From contig NZ_JAJLRA010000033.1 of assembly GCF_020991365.1 (NCBI RefSeq), forward strand, positions 1-57,521: DNA of 57,521 nt, given 5' to 3'. Below are positions 26,510-33,818 of this stretch, one piece after another. The translations under genes were made by a program, and so were the position numbers. This DNA comes from Streptacidiphilus sp. ASG 303. Its GTDB lineage: Bacteria > Actinomycetota > Actinomycetes > Streptomycetales > Streptomycetaceae. The notes beneath the pieces were generated by a model. That model worked only from the letters and a program-made list of their open reading frames with translations, was not told where the DNA came from and made no database searches. Position 1 is the stretch's first letter; each line of letters opens with the position of its first letter.

Positions 26510-27142
26510 TTGTCCCGCCCCGTCCAAGAGCGAGAACAAGCACCCGACCAGCAGCGCGACGAACGGTTCGAGAGCCAGCGCCCCCGACTGATGGCGCTCG
26601 CCTACCGGCGACTCGGCTCCGTCGCCGAAGCCGAGGACATCGTCTCCGAGGCGTGGCTGCGCTGGTCCGCGGCGCGGAACGTGGAGAACCACGCCGCGTT
26701 CCTCGCCACCGTGGTCAGCCGGCTGTGTGCGGACCACCTGAAGTCCGCGCACACCCGGAAGGTCTGCTACGTCGGCACCCTGGTGCCCGAGGACGCCCTG
26801 CAGAGCAGTGACGAGCCGCACGAACTGGTCGGCGACGAGGAGGCGTTGCGCGGCAGGATGACCTGGCTGCTGGAACGCCTCGGCCCGGCCGAACGCGCCG
26901 TGCTGCTGCTGCGCCGCGCCTTCGACTACAGCCACCGGGAGATCGCCGCTGCGCTCGGTATCAGCGAGGCCTACAGCCGCAAGCTGTACGGCCGTGCCTG
27001 CGGCCGCCTCGCCGCCGGACGCTCCCGCTACACCCCCGCACCCACCGAGCGCACCGAGCTGACCCGGCGGTTCCTGGCCGCCAGCCGCGGGGGCGAGCTC
27101 AAGCCGCTGGAGCGTCTGCTCGCCACCGCCATGGCCGCGTGA
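26510..27142 (+). CDS. ECF sigma factor, ECF41/SigJ-like, lacking the C-terminal SnoaL-like domain
   Basis: A 210-aa sigma factor. Region 2 reads RLMALAYRRLGSVAEAEDIVSEAWLRW; region 4 reads LGPAERAVLLLRRAFDYSHREIAAALGISEAYSRKLYGRA. ECF41 members carry a C-terminal SnoaL-like domain that modulates activity. Here the protein ends soon after that domain should begin (FLAASRGGELKPLERLLA), so most of it is missing. Start TTG 26510 is chosen because GGGAGG lies eight bases upstream and internal Met codons would cut region 2. Inside the operon it is a candidate pathway regulator. Confidence 0.82.
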   Translation: MSRPVQEREQAPDQQRDERFESQRPRLMALAYRRLGSVAEAEDIVSEAWLRWSAARNVENHAAFLATVVSRLCADHLKSAHTRKVCYVGTLVPEDALQSSDEPHELVGDEEALRGRMTWLLERLGPAERAVLLLRRAFDYSHREIAAALGISEAYSRKLYGRACGRLAAGRSRYTPAPTERTELTRRFLAASRGGELKPLERLLATAMAA

Positions 27143-27184
27143 CGCGGCACCATCCCCTTCCCCCCTTCCTGAGGAGACCCCGCC

Positions 27185-28186
27185 ATGCGACCCACCGTGG
27201 TCCTGATCGGTTCGATGTACGCCCCCGAAGCCGAGGAACTGCTGGAACAGCACGCCGTCGTCCGCCGGGTGGACGACCAGGACCGGTCGGCGGTCCTCGC
27301 CGCCGTCGCCGAGGCGCACGGCGTGGTGGCCCGCTATCCCGCCCGGATCGACGCCGAGCTGATCGCCGCAGCCCCGAACCTGGTCGCCGTCCTCTCCAGC
27401 GGCCGCGGTGTGGACAACATCGACCTGGACGCGGCGACCGCGGCCGGCGTCGTCGTCGCCAACAACCCCGGCCTCGGCGGCAAGCCGGTCTCCGAGCACG
27501 CCCTCGGCCTGCTGCTGATGGTCACCCGCGGTCTCACCGCGATCAGCCGGAACGGCATCGAGAAAGCCTGGGACGCGCGCCTGACCACCCACCGGGTCGA
27601 GCTGACCGGCAAGGTGCTCGGCATCATCGGCCTCGGCAACGTCGGCGGCTGGATGGCCCGCCGTGCCCACGGCGGCTTCCTGATGCGCGTGCTCGCCTAC
27701 GACCCCTACGTCTCCGCCGAGAAGATGGCCGAGGTCGGCGCCGAGAAGGTCGAGACGCTGGAGGAGCTGCTCTCCCGGGCCGACTTCGTCACCTGCCACC
27801 CGGAGCTCAACGACGAGACCGAGTACATGTTCGACGACAAGGCCTTCGCGCAGATGAAGCCCGGCGCGTACTTCATGAACACCTCGCGCGGCCGGGTCGT
27901 GGACACCGCGGCACTGGCCCGGGCGCTGCGCAGCGGACACCTCGGCGGCGCGGCCCTGGACGTCTACGAGGACGAGCCGCTGGCCGCCGACAGCCCCTTG
28001 CTGGACATCGAGAACCTCGTGCTCAGCGCGCACATCGCCGACTTCACCGTGGAGACCAAGCGGGCCCTGGCCCTCTCCGCCGCCACCCAGCTGCTGAGCG
28101 CGCTGGAGGGCAAGCAGCCGCCGGCCGTCCTCAACCCGGACGCCTGGGGCCGGGCCGCCGAGCGGCGCCGCGCCCTGCTGGCCTGA
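27185..28186 (+). CDS. D-isomer-specific 2-hydroxyacid dehydrogenase (SerA-like)
   Basis: A 333-aa dehydrogenase of usual length. It has the NAD motif LGIIGLGNVGGWMARRA near residue 140, catalytic Arg in LSSGRGVDNID, the Glu in LDVYEDEP and the His in LSAHIADFT. It interconverts a 2-hydroxyacid and 2-oxoacid with NAD(P)H. ATG 27185 has GAGGAGA seven bases upstream; the gap after the sigma factor is 42 bases. With the class III aminotransferase upstream, a hydroxy acid to keto acid to amine sequence on the pyrazole precursor is conceivable. Confidence 0.87.
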   Translation: MRPTVVLIGSMYAPEAEELLEQHAVVRRVDDQDRSAVLAAVAEAHGVVARYPARIDAELIAAAPNLVAVLSSGRGVDNIDLDAATAAGVVVANNPGLGGKPVSEHALGLLLMVTRGLTAISRNGIEKAWDARLTTHRVELTGKVLGIIGLGNVGGWMARRAHGGFLMRVLAYDPYVSAEKMAEVGAEKVETLEELLSRADFVTCHPELNDETEYMFDDKAFAQMKPGAYFMNTSRGRVVDTAALARALRSGHLGGAALDVYEDEPLAADSPLLDIENLVLSAHIADFTVETKRALALSAATQLLSALEGKQPPAVLNPDAWGRAAERRRALLA

Positions 28187-28220
28187 CCGGACACCGACCC
28201 CGAGCTGAGGGAGTTTCGTC

Positions 28221-29492
28221 GTGCTGAAGGCAATCGTGGGCCTCAACTGGGGTGACGAGGGCAAGGGAAGGATGGTCGACAACCTCTCCGCAGAGGCCGA
28301 CTACACGGTTCGCTACCACGGCGGCAGCAACGCCGGTCACACGATCCACACGGATCGGGGGAAGTTCAAACTGCACAGCCTGCCGAGCAGCGTTCTGCGC
28401 CCCACCGTGACCGGCGTGCTGGGGCCCGGCATGACCGTCGACGTCGAAGGCTTCCTCGGGGAGTTCGAGGCGATCCGGGAGCAGGGCGTGACGGCCGACC
28501 GGATGCTGGTGGCGGACGCGGCCTCGATCTGCTTCCCGTTCCACCGCGACCTCGACGGCGCCGAGGAGGAGCGGCTCTCGGACGGCCGGTACGGCTCGAC
28601 CCGCCGCGGCATCTCGCCGGCCTACGGCGACCGGGTGATGAAGAAGACCCTGCTGGTGCGGGAACTCTTCGACCGGGAGAACCTGCCCGCGCGCCTGGCC
28701 GCCGTGCTGGACTGGGCGAACGAACGGCTCGTGCAGATCTACCGGGCGGCTCCGCTGCGCCTGGAGGAGGTCACCCGCTGGGCCGAGGGCATGGCCGAGC
28801 GGCTGGAGCCGCACGTCGTCGACGCCACCGACCTGCTCGGCAAGGCCCTGGACGACGGCGCCACGGTGATCGCCGAGGGCCAGCTCGGCGCCCTGAAGGA
28901 CCTGTACTACGGCATCTACCCGTACACCACCTCGTCCACCTGTCTGGCCGGCCACGCACCGGTGGGCATCGGCGTACCGTGGGCGCGGGTGGACCGCACC
29001 GTCGGGGTGACGAAGGCCTTCTCCTCGTGCGTCGGCGCCGGGCCGCTCGTCACGGAGTTCGACGAGGAGCGCGCCGACCGGCTGCGTCGCCAGTGGGGCG
29101 AGTACGGCTCCACGACCAACCGGCCGCGCCGGCTCGGCGCCTTCGACGCGGTGGCGACCCGCTACGGCGTACGCGTCCAGGGTGCCGACGAGGTCGCCGT
29201 CACCAACCTGGACCAGCTGAGCGGCACCGGCGAGCTGGACCTGTGCGTGGCCTACCGGCGGGACGGCCGCACGGTACGGGAGTTCAGCCCCCGGCCGGCC
29301 GAACTCGCGGCCAGCACCCCGATGTACGAGACCCTGCCCGGCTGGGACGAGGACATCTCCGACGTCCGCAGCTACGAGCAGCTCCCGTCCGGCGCCCGGC
29401 AGTACGTCGAGGCGATCGAGGAGCTGCTCGGGGTGCCGGTGCGCCACGTGTCGGTCGGCTCCCACCGCGACGCGCTGATCGAGATCAAGTAG
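28221..29492 (+). CDS. forA: Adenylosuccinate synthetase (PurA) homologue
   Basis: A 423-aa GTP-dependent ligase fold. The P-loop with catalytic Asp is NWGDEGKG (residues 9-16), and the His of GGSNAGHT is at residue 40. Later motifs have drifted: the usual GAQGTLLDIDHG block is GQLGALKDLYYG, and the usual TTTGRPRR block is STTNRPRRLG. PurA adds aspartate to the 6-oxo group of IMP. Here it should act on formycin B 5'-phosphate, after which the PurB-like lyase gives formycin A 5'-phosphate. GTG 28221 has GAGGGAG upstream. The drift suggests specialisation and argues against a housekeeping copy. Confidence 0.88.
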   Translation: MLKAIVGLNWGDEGKGRMVDNLSAEADYTVRYHGGSNAGHTIHTDRGKFKLHSLPSSVLRPTVTGVLGPGMTVDVEGFLGEFEAIREQGVTADRMLVADAASICFPFHRDLDGAEEERLSDGRYGSTRRGISPAYGDRVMKKTLLVRELFDRENLPARLAAVLDWANERLVQIYRAAPLRLEEVTRWAEGMAERLEPHVVDATDLLGKALDDGATVIAEGQLGALKDLYYGIYPYTTSSTCLAGHAPVGIGVPWARVDRTVGVTKAFSSCVGAGPLVTEFDEERADRLRRQWGEYGSTTNRPRRLGAFDAVATRYGVRVQGADEVAVTNLDQLSGTGELDLCVAYRRDGRTVREFSPRPAELAASTPMYETLPGWDEDISDVRSYEQLPSGARQYVEAIEELLGVPVRHVSVGSHRDALIEIK

Positions 29493-29518
29493 ACGACCAC
29501 CCAAGGAGGATCGCTGAC

Positions 29519-30109
29519 ATGCTGGCCGTACTCGCGGTGAGCGACAAGCGGAACATCGATCAGCTGGCCGCCGGACTGCTCCGCCTCGGCTGGAGGGTGG
29601 CGGCCACGGAGGGGACGTGCCGACTGCTGCGCGACGTGGGACACCATGTCGAGGGCATCGCCGACCTGGCCGGCGTCCCGACCCTGCTGGGCGGCCGGGT
29701 CAAGACCCTGACCGTCTCCGTGATGGGCGGCATCCTGGCCCGGGAGACCGAGTCCGACCTGCGCGAGATGGCGGAGCACGGAATCCCCCGGATCGACCTG
29801 GTCTGCAACAACTACTACCTGCTGCCCGAGCCGCAGCCGGGCCTGGAGCCGGCGGGCTTCCGGGAGAAGGTGGACGTCGGCGGGCCCGCCATGCTGCGCG
29901 GCGCGGCGAAGAACTTCGAGCACGTCATCCCGCTCAGCGACCCGGACGACTACGACGAGGTGCTGAAACTGCTGGAGCAGGGCGGCGGCCATCCGTCCGC
30001 CGTCCCGGTGGAGCACCGGCTGGCGCTGGCCGGCAAGGCGTTCCGGATCAGCAGCGCGTACGACGCCTCGGTGGCGGAGCTGTTCGGGGCGGGCGGGGGC
30101 CGGCCGTGA
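29519..30109 (+). CDS. forH: IMP-cyclohydrolase-like protein (PurH N-terminal domain only)
   Basis: A 196-aa MGS-fold domain matching only the cyclohydrolase half of PurH; the AICAR transformylase half is absent. Conserved are AVLAVSDKRNI, GGRVKTLTVSVMGGIL (R60, K62) and VDVGGPAMLRGAAKN. The usual HPKVH after RVKTL is replaced by TVSVM, and the NLYPF motif by NNYYLLP, so active-site residues differ from PurH. In formycin biosynthesis ForH closes the pyrimidine ring after the host PurH transfers the formyl group. ATG 29519 has AAGGAGGA just upstream; its stop overlaps the next start. Confidence 0.88.
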   Translation: MLAVLAVSDKRNIDQLAAGLLRLGWRVAATEGTCRLLRDVGHHVEGIADLAGVPTLLGGRVKTLTVSVMGGILARETESDLREMAEHGIPRIDLVCNNYYLLPEPQPGLEPAGFREKVDVGGPAMLRGAAKNFEHVIPLSDPDDYDEVLKLLEQGGGHPSAVPVEHRLALAGKAFRISSAYDASVAELFGAGGGRP

Positions 30110-31134
30110 CCGGGCCGGTGCTGGTCTACCAGCTGCCCGAGGAACTGCTCGCCGGGCCGGCCGCCGGGATCGTCGCGGCGGCCGGGCAGGCCGAGGATGC
30201 CGGGGTGCACGCCCTGCTCCTCGGCGACCGCCCGGCGGCCCGGCCCGGCAGGGCCGCCCCGCCCGCCGCGGTCGTCACCGCCTCGATGCTCGCGGTGCGC
30301 ACCCGGCGGATCGGCCTGGTGGTGGACGCCGCGCCGGCCTACTGCGAGCCGTACAACCTGGCCCGGATGCTCGCCTCGCTGGACCACATCAGCGGCGGCC
30401 GGGCCGGCTGGCGGATGGCGGCCGGCCCCGACCCGGAGGCGGACGCCAACCACCACCGGGAGGACTACGACCCTGCCGGGGCACGGGAGGCCCGGACCGT
30501 GGAGTTCCCGCCGCTGCTGCGCGACCTCTGGGACACCTGGGAGGACGGCGCCTTCGTGCACGAGAAGGACACCGGGCGGTTCATCGACCCGGATCGCGTC
30601 CACGTGCTCGACCACGTCGGCCCGACGCTGCAGGTGCGCGGACCGCTCAACCTGGCCCGCCCGCCGCAGGGTCACCCGGTGATGCTGGCTCCAGCCGGCG
30701 AGCCGCTGCTCGCCGCCGAGGCGGACGTACTGGTCACGGGTGCGCCCGAGCGGGCGGTGGCCGCGGACCGGCCGCTGCTCGGCACCGTCACGCCCTTCGT
30801 CGCCGAGACGGCGGAGCGGGCCCGCGAGCTGCATGCGGCTGCCGGCGCCCCGCCGTCGGACGAGGGCAACGCGGTACTGACGGGCGACCCGGTGCAGGTG
30901 GCCGGACAACTCGCCGCCTGGGCCGACCGCACGCCGCTCGACGGCTTCGTGCTGCGGCTCCCGCTGCCGGGGAGCGCCGAGGCCTTCACCGACCTGGTGC
31001 TGCCCGAACTGCGGGCAGCGGGACACTGTTCGGGTGCGCCGGGGGCCGGCACCCTGCGCGAGCAGCTGGGGCTGGCGCGGCCCGCCAACCGGATCGCCGC
31101 CCGGCTCGCCACGGCCGGCGCGAAGAGGAGCTGA
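30106..31134 (+). CDS. Luciferase-like FMN-dependent monooxygenase (first of pair)
   Basis: A 342-aa (beta/alpha)8 bacterial-luciferase-like protein: RTRRIGLVVDAAPAYCEPYNLARMLASLDHISGGRAGWRM and a VHVLDHVGPTLQVRGPLNLARPPQGHPV block typical of the NtaA/DmoA group. It is shorter than its downstream neighbour and more diverged; the central part is reduced. It needs reduced FMN, probably from the SsuE-type reductase at 8.4-9.0 kb. GTG 30106 overlaps the preceding stop (GTGA). Oxidation of a hydrazine or of an intermediate nitrogen is plausible but unproved. Confidence 0.82.
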   Translation: MTGPVLVYQLPEELLAGPAAGIVAAAGQAEDAGVHALLLGDRPAARPGRAAPPAAVVTASMLAVRTRRIGLVVDAAPAYCEPYNLARMLASLDHISGGRAGWRMAAGPDPEADANHHREDYDPAGAREARTVEFPPLLRDLWDTWEDGAFVHEKDTGRFIDPDRVHVLDHVGPTLQVRGPLNLARPPQGHPVMLAPAGEPLLAAEADVLVTGAPERAVAADRPLLGTVTPFVAETAERARELHAAAGAPPSDEGNAVLTGDPVQVAGQLAAWADRTPLDGFVLRLPLPGSAEAFTDLVLPELRAAGHCSGAPGAGTLREQLGLARPANRIAARLATAGAKRS

Positions 31135-31138
31135 CGAC

Positions 31139-32488
31139 GTGTCCGAGCGAGACCTGCACCTCGGCCTGATGTTCTGGGCGACCGGCACCCACGCCGCCGG
31201 GTGGCGTCACCCCGACGCGGCCGCCGACGCCGCCTACGACATCGGCCTCATCCAGGAGGTGAGCCGGGAAGCCGAGCGGGCCAAGTTCGACTTCGTCTTC
31301 CTGGGCGACCGGCTGGCCAGCGACCCGGCCCTGCAGCACAGCAACCCGGCGCAGATCTCCCGGCTGGAGCCGTACAGCACGGCCATGGCGATCGCCGCCG
31401 CCACCAGCCACATCGGCGTGGTGGTCACCGCGAACCCGACCTACTCCGACCCGTACTCCATCGCCCGGCTGCTGGCCTCGCTGGACCACCTCAGCGACGG
31501 GCGCGCGGCCTGGAACCTGGTGACCGGCGCGGACCCCGCGGCGGCCCACAACTTCGGCCGCGACGCCCACTGGAACACCTCCCGGCGCTACGACTGGGCG
31601 GAGGAGACCCTCCGGGTGGTCGGCGCGCTGTGGGACTCCGCCCCGGAGCCGGACGGCAGCGGGGCTCGCCGGATCGAACACCGCGGCGAGTTCTTCTCGG
31701 TGGACGGCCCGCTGGACGTCGCGCGCCCGCCGCAGGGCCATGTGGTCGTGTTCAACGCCGGCACCTCCGACCGTGCCCGCGAACTCGGCGCCCGCAGCGC
31801 GGACGTCGTGTTCGCCGGCCCGCAGCCGACGCTGGCAGCGCGTCGGGAGTACTACGCCGACATCAAGGCCCGGGCCGCCAGGTACGGCCGTGCGGACCAC
31901 GTCGCGGTCCTCCCCGGCCTGACCCCGATCGTCGCACCCACCACCGCGGAGGCGGTCGCCCTGCACGACCGGCTCAACGCGCTGCTGGTGCTCGACCCGG
32001 AGCAGGAGATCGGCGACATCGTGCGGGCGGGCGGCATCGGCGAGGGCCACCGGCGCAACCTCACCTCCGCCTCCGAGGTGTTCGGGGTGGACGTGCGCGG
32101 CAACGACCTCGCCGCGGCCGTACCGGCCGACACCCTGGCGGCCGTCTCCGAGGAGGGCGCCCGGCGGCTCGCCGAGATCACCCGGCTGACCAGGCGCACC
32201 GTCGACGGGCCGGACCGGATCACCTACGGGGACCTCGTCCACGCCACGCCCGCCCAGCTCTCGCACACCGTGGTGGGCAACCCGGAGGAGGTGGCCGACA
32301 TGATCCAGGAGTGGTTCGAGGAGGGCGTCGCCGACGGCTTCAACATCTACCCGGCGTACGTCCCGGGGGCCGTCACGGCGTTCACCGAGCTGGTGGTGCC
32401 GCTGCTCCAGCAACGCGGGCTGTTCCGCAAGGAGTACGGCGGGCGGACCCTACGCGACCACCTCGGGATGGCCGTCCCGAAGCGCTGA
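31139..32488 (+). CDS. NtaA/DmoA-family FMN-dependent monooxygenase (second of pair)
   Basis: A 449-aa flavin monooxygenase of nitrilotriacetate/dimethylsulfide monooxygenase type: GLMFWATGTHAAGWRHP, KFDFVFLGDRLA, DPYSIARLLASLDHLSDGRAAWNLVT, and YDWAEETLRVVGALWDS. Members cleave C-N or C-S bonds or hydroxylate with reduced FMN. GTG 31139 follows GAAGAGGAG and starts five bases after the previous gene. It is the last gene of the operon, ended by a strong hairpin. Tandem unequal paralogues may act as a two-subunit enzyme, as luxA/luxB do (inference). Confidence 0.88.
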   Translation: MSERDLHLGLMFWATGTHAAGWRHPDAAADAAYDIGLIQEVSREAERAKFDFVFLGDRLASDPALQHSNPAQISRLEPYSTAMAIAAATSHIGVVVTANPTYSDPYSIARLLASLDHLSDGRAAWNLVTGADPAAAHNFGRDAHWNTSRRYDWAEETLRVVGALWDSAPEPDGSGARRIEHRGEFFSVDGPLDVARPPQGHVVVFNAGTSDRARELGARSADVVFAGPQPTLAARREYYADIKARAARYGRADHVAVLPGLTPIVAPTTAEAVALHDRLNALLVLDPEQEIGDIVRAGGIGEGHRRNLTSASEVFGVDVRGNDLAAAVPADTLAAVSEEGARRLAEITRLTRRTVDGPDRITYGDLVHATPAQLSHTVVGNPEEVADMIQEWFEEGVADGFNIYPAYVPGAVTAFTELVVPLLQQRGLFRKEYGGRTLRDHLGMAVPKR

Positions 32489-32503
32489 GCGCCTGTCCCG
32501 CAA

Positions 32504-32550
32504 CGACGGCGGGCCTCCGGAACCCTTCCGGTTCCGGAGGCCCGCCGTCG
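32504..32550. terminator. Strong bidirectional hairpin terminator
   Basis: A perfect 20-bp stem (32504-32523 paired with 32531-32550) with a 7-nt loop CCTTCCG lies between the stop of the second monooxygenase (32488) and the stop of the convergent MFS gene (32568). The position between convergent genes and the uninterrupted stem make it a convincing two-way terminator, although there is no long U-tract. Confidence 0.85.
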
Positions 32551-32567
32551 TCGTCCTGCGACCGTTC

Positions 32568-33776
32568 TCAGGGCTGGGCCGCGTCCGCGGTGGCCAGGAC
32601 CGGGGCCGCCGCCGGGGCGGGGGCGAAGCCCTTGCGGCCGAGGGCCAGGATGGTCAGGGTGACCAGGGCGCCCGCGGTGCCGCACAGCGCCGCCCAGTGC
32701 TCGTTGGTGTGCGCCAGCACGTTGCCGACGGCCGCCGAGCCCAGCGACGTGCCTGCCGCGAACAGCGTCACCAGCCAGGCGAATGCCTCGGTGGTGGTGC
32801 CCGGGGGCGCCAACTCACCCACCAGCACGAAGGTCACGGTCAGCAGCGGGGCCAGGAATGCGCCGGTGAGCAGCATCACCACCATCATGTAGCCCGGCGG
32901 CGGAACCAGGACCAACAGCCCGTACCCGACCACCAGTCCGCCGGCGAACAGCATTCCGCGGTGGGCGAGCGTGCCCGGCCAGCGGCGGGATCCGTACACG
33001 AGCACACCGGTCAGCGAGCCGAAGGCGTTCAGGGCCAGCAGCAGGGGCGCGCCGCCGGGCACGTCCCAGTGCTCCGCGTAGGAGACGACCAGCACGTTCA
33101 GGGAACCGATCGCGAAGCCCACCCCGATCAGTGCGCTCAACAGGGTGACCAGCCGGCCGCTGCGCAGCGGGCCCAGCCAGTCGGCCGAGCGCGCCTCGGC
33201 CCGCCACTCCCGGGACGGCCGGGAGCTGGCCACCACCGCCACCCCGAGCAGACCGAGCAGTGCCTGGACGTACAGCGCGGCCGTCGGCGACCAGATCGCG
33301 ACGCTGCCTGTGACCACCAGGGGGCCGGCCACGAAGACGAGCTCCTGGGCGCTGGAGTCCAGCGCGTACGCCGACTCGAGTCTCCCGGCGGGGGCGATCG
33401 CGGGCCAGAGCACCCGCAGGCAGGGCTCCAGCGGGGGCGTCATCGAGCCCGCGAGCACGGCGCCGACCAGGACGGCGGCGGGCTGGTCCGGTGCCAGCGC
33501 GATGGCGATGAAACCCGCCGCCGCGAGCAGCGCGGTCGGCACCAGGATGCGGGTCTGCCCCCAGCGGTCGACCAGTCGGCCGAGCAGCGGTGAGCCGACC
33601 GCCGCCGAGATCGCGTAGGCGCCGGCCGCGATGCCGACGAAGCCGTACCCCGACCCGGCCTCGCGCAGCGCCAACGGGATGGTCAGCGCGGCCATGGCGG
33701 AGGGCAGCCTCCCCACCCAACTGCCCAGGAGCAGACGGGTGACGGAGGGGGATCGGAGGAGGACGAGGAAGCTCAT
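32568..33776 (-). CDS. MFS transporter (probable exporter)
   Basis: About 402 aa with roughly twelve hydrophobic segments. It has the MFS loop motif between helices 2 and 3 (GSPLLGRLVDRWGQTRIL) and the pattern of YcaD/drug-efflux-like permeases. It sits at the edge of the cluster and is the only evident transporter, so export of the nucleoside or self-resistance is likely. ATG 33776 has AAGGTGG upstream; GTG 33785 is an alternative start. It is convergent with the biosynthetic operon. Confidence 0.85.
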   Translation of the reverse strand: MSFLVLLRSPSVTRLLLGSWVGRLPSAMAALTIPLALREAGSGYGFVGIAAGAYAISAAVGSPLLGRLVDRWGQTRILVPTALLAAAGFIAIALAPDQPAAVLVGAVLAGSMTPPLEPCLRVLWPAIAPAGRLESAYALDSSAQELVFVAGPLVVTGSVAIWSPTAALYVQALLGLLGVAVVASSRPSREWRAEARSADWLGPLRSGRLVTLLSALIGVGFAIGSLNVLVVSYAEHWDVPGGAPLLLALNAFGSLTGVLVYGSRRWPGTLAHRGMLFAGGLVVGYGLLVLVPPPGYMMVVMLLTGAFLAPLLTVTFVLVGELAPPGTTTEAFAWLVTLFAAGTSLGSAAVGNVLAHTNEHWAALCGTAGALVTLTILALGRKGFAPAPAAAPVLATADAAQP

Positions 33777-33818
33777 GAGCGCCACCTTAGGGAAATCTAC
33801 GCGCGTGTACCCACTAAT

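Noticed and set aside
7415-29492. Purine biosynthesis genes as ordinary primary metabolism
   Set aside because: The genes are dispersed among secondary-metabolic enzymes, have drifted active-site motifs, and PurH is represented only by its cyclohydrolase half.
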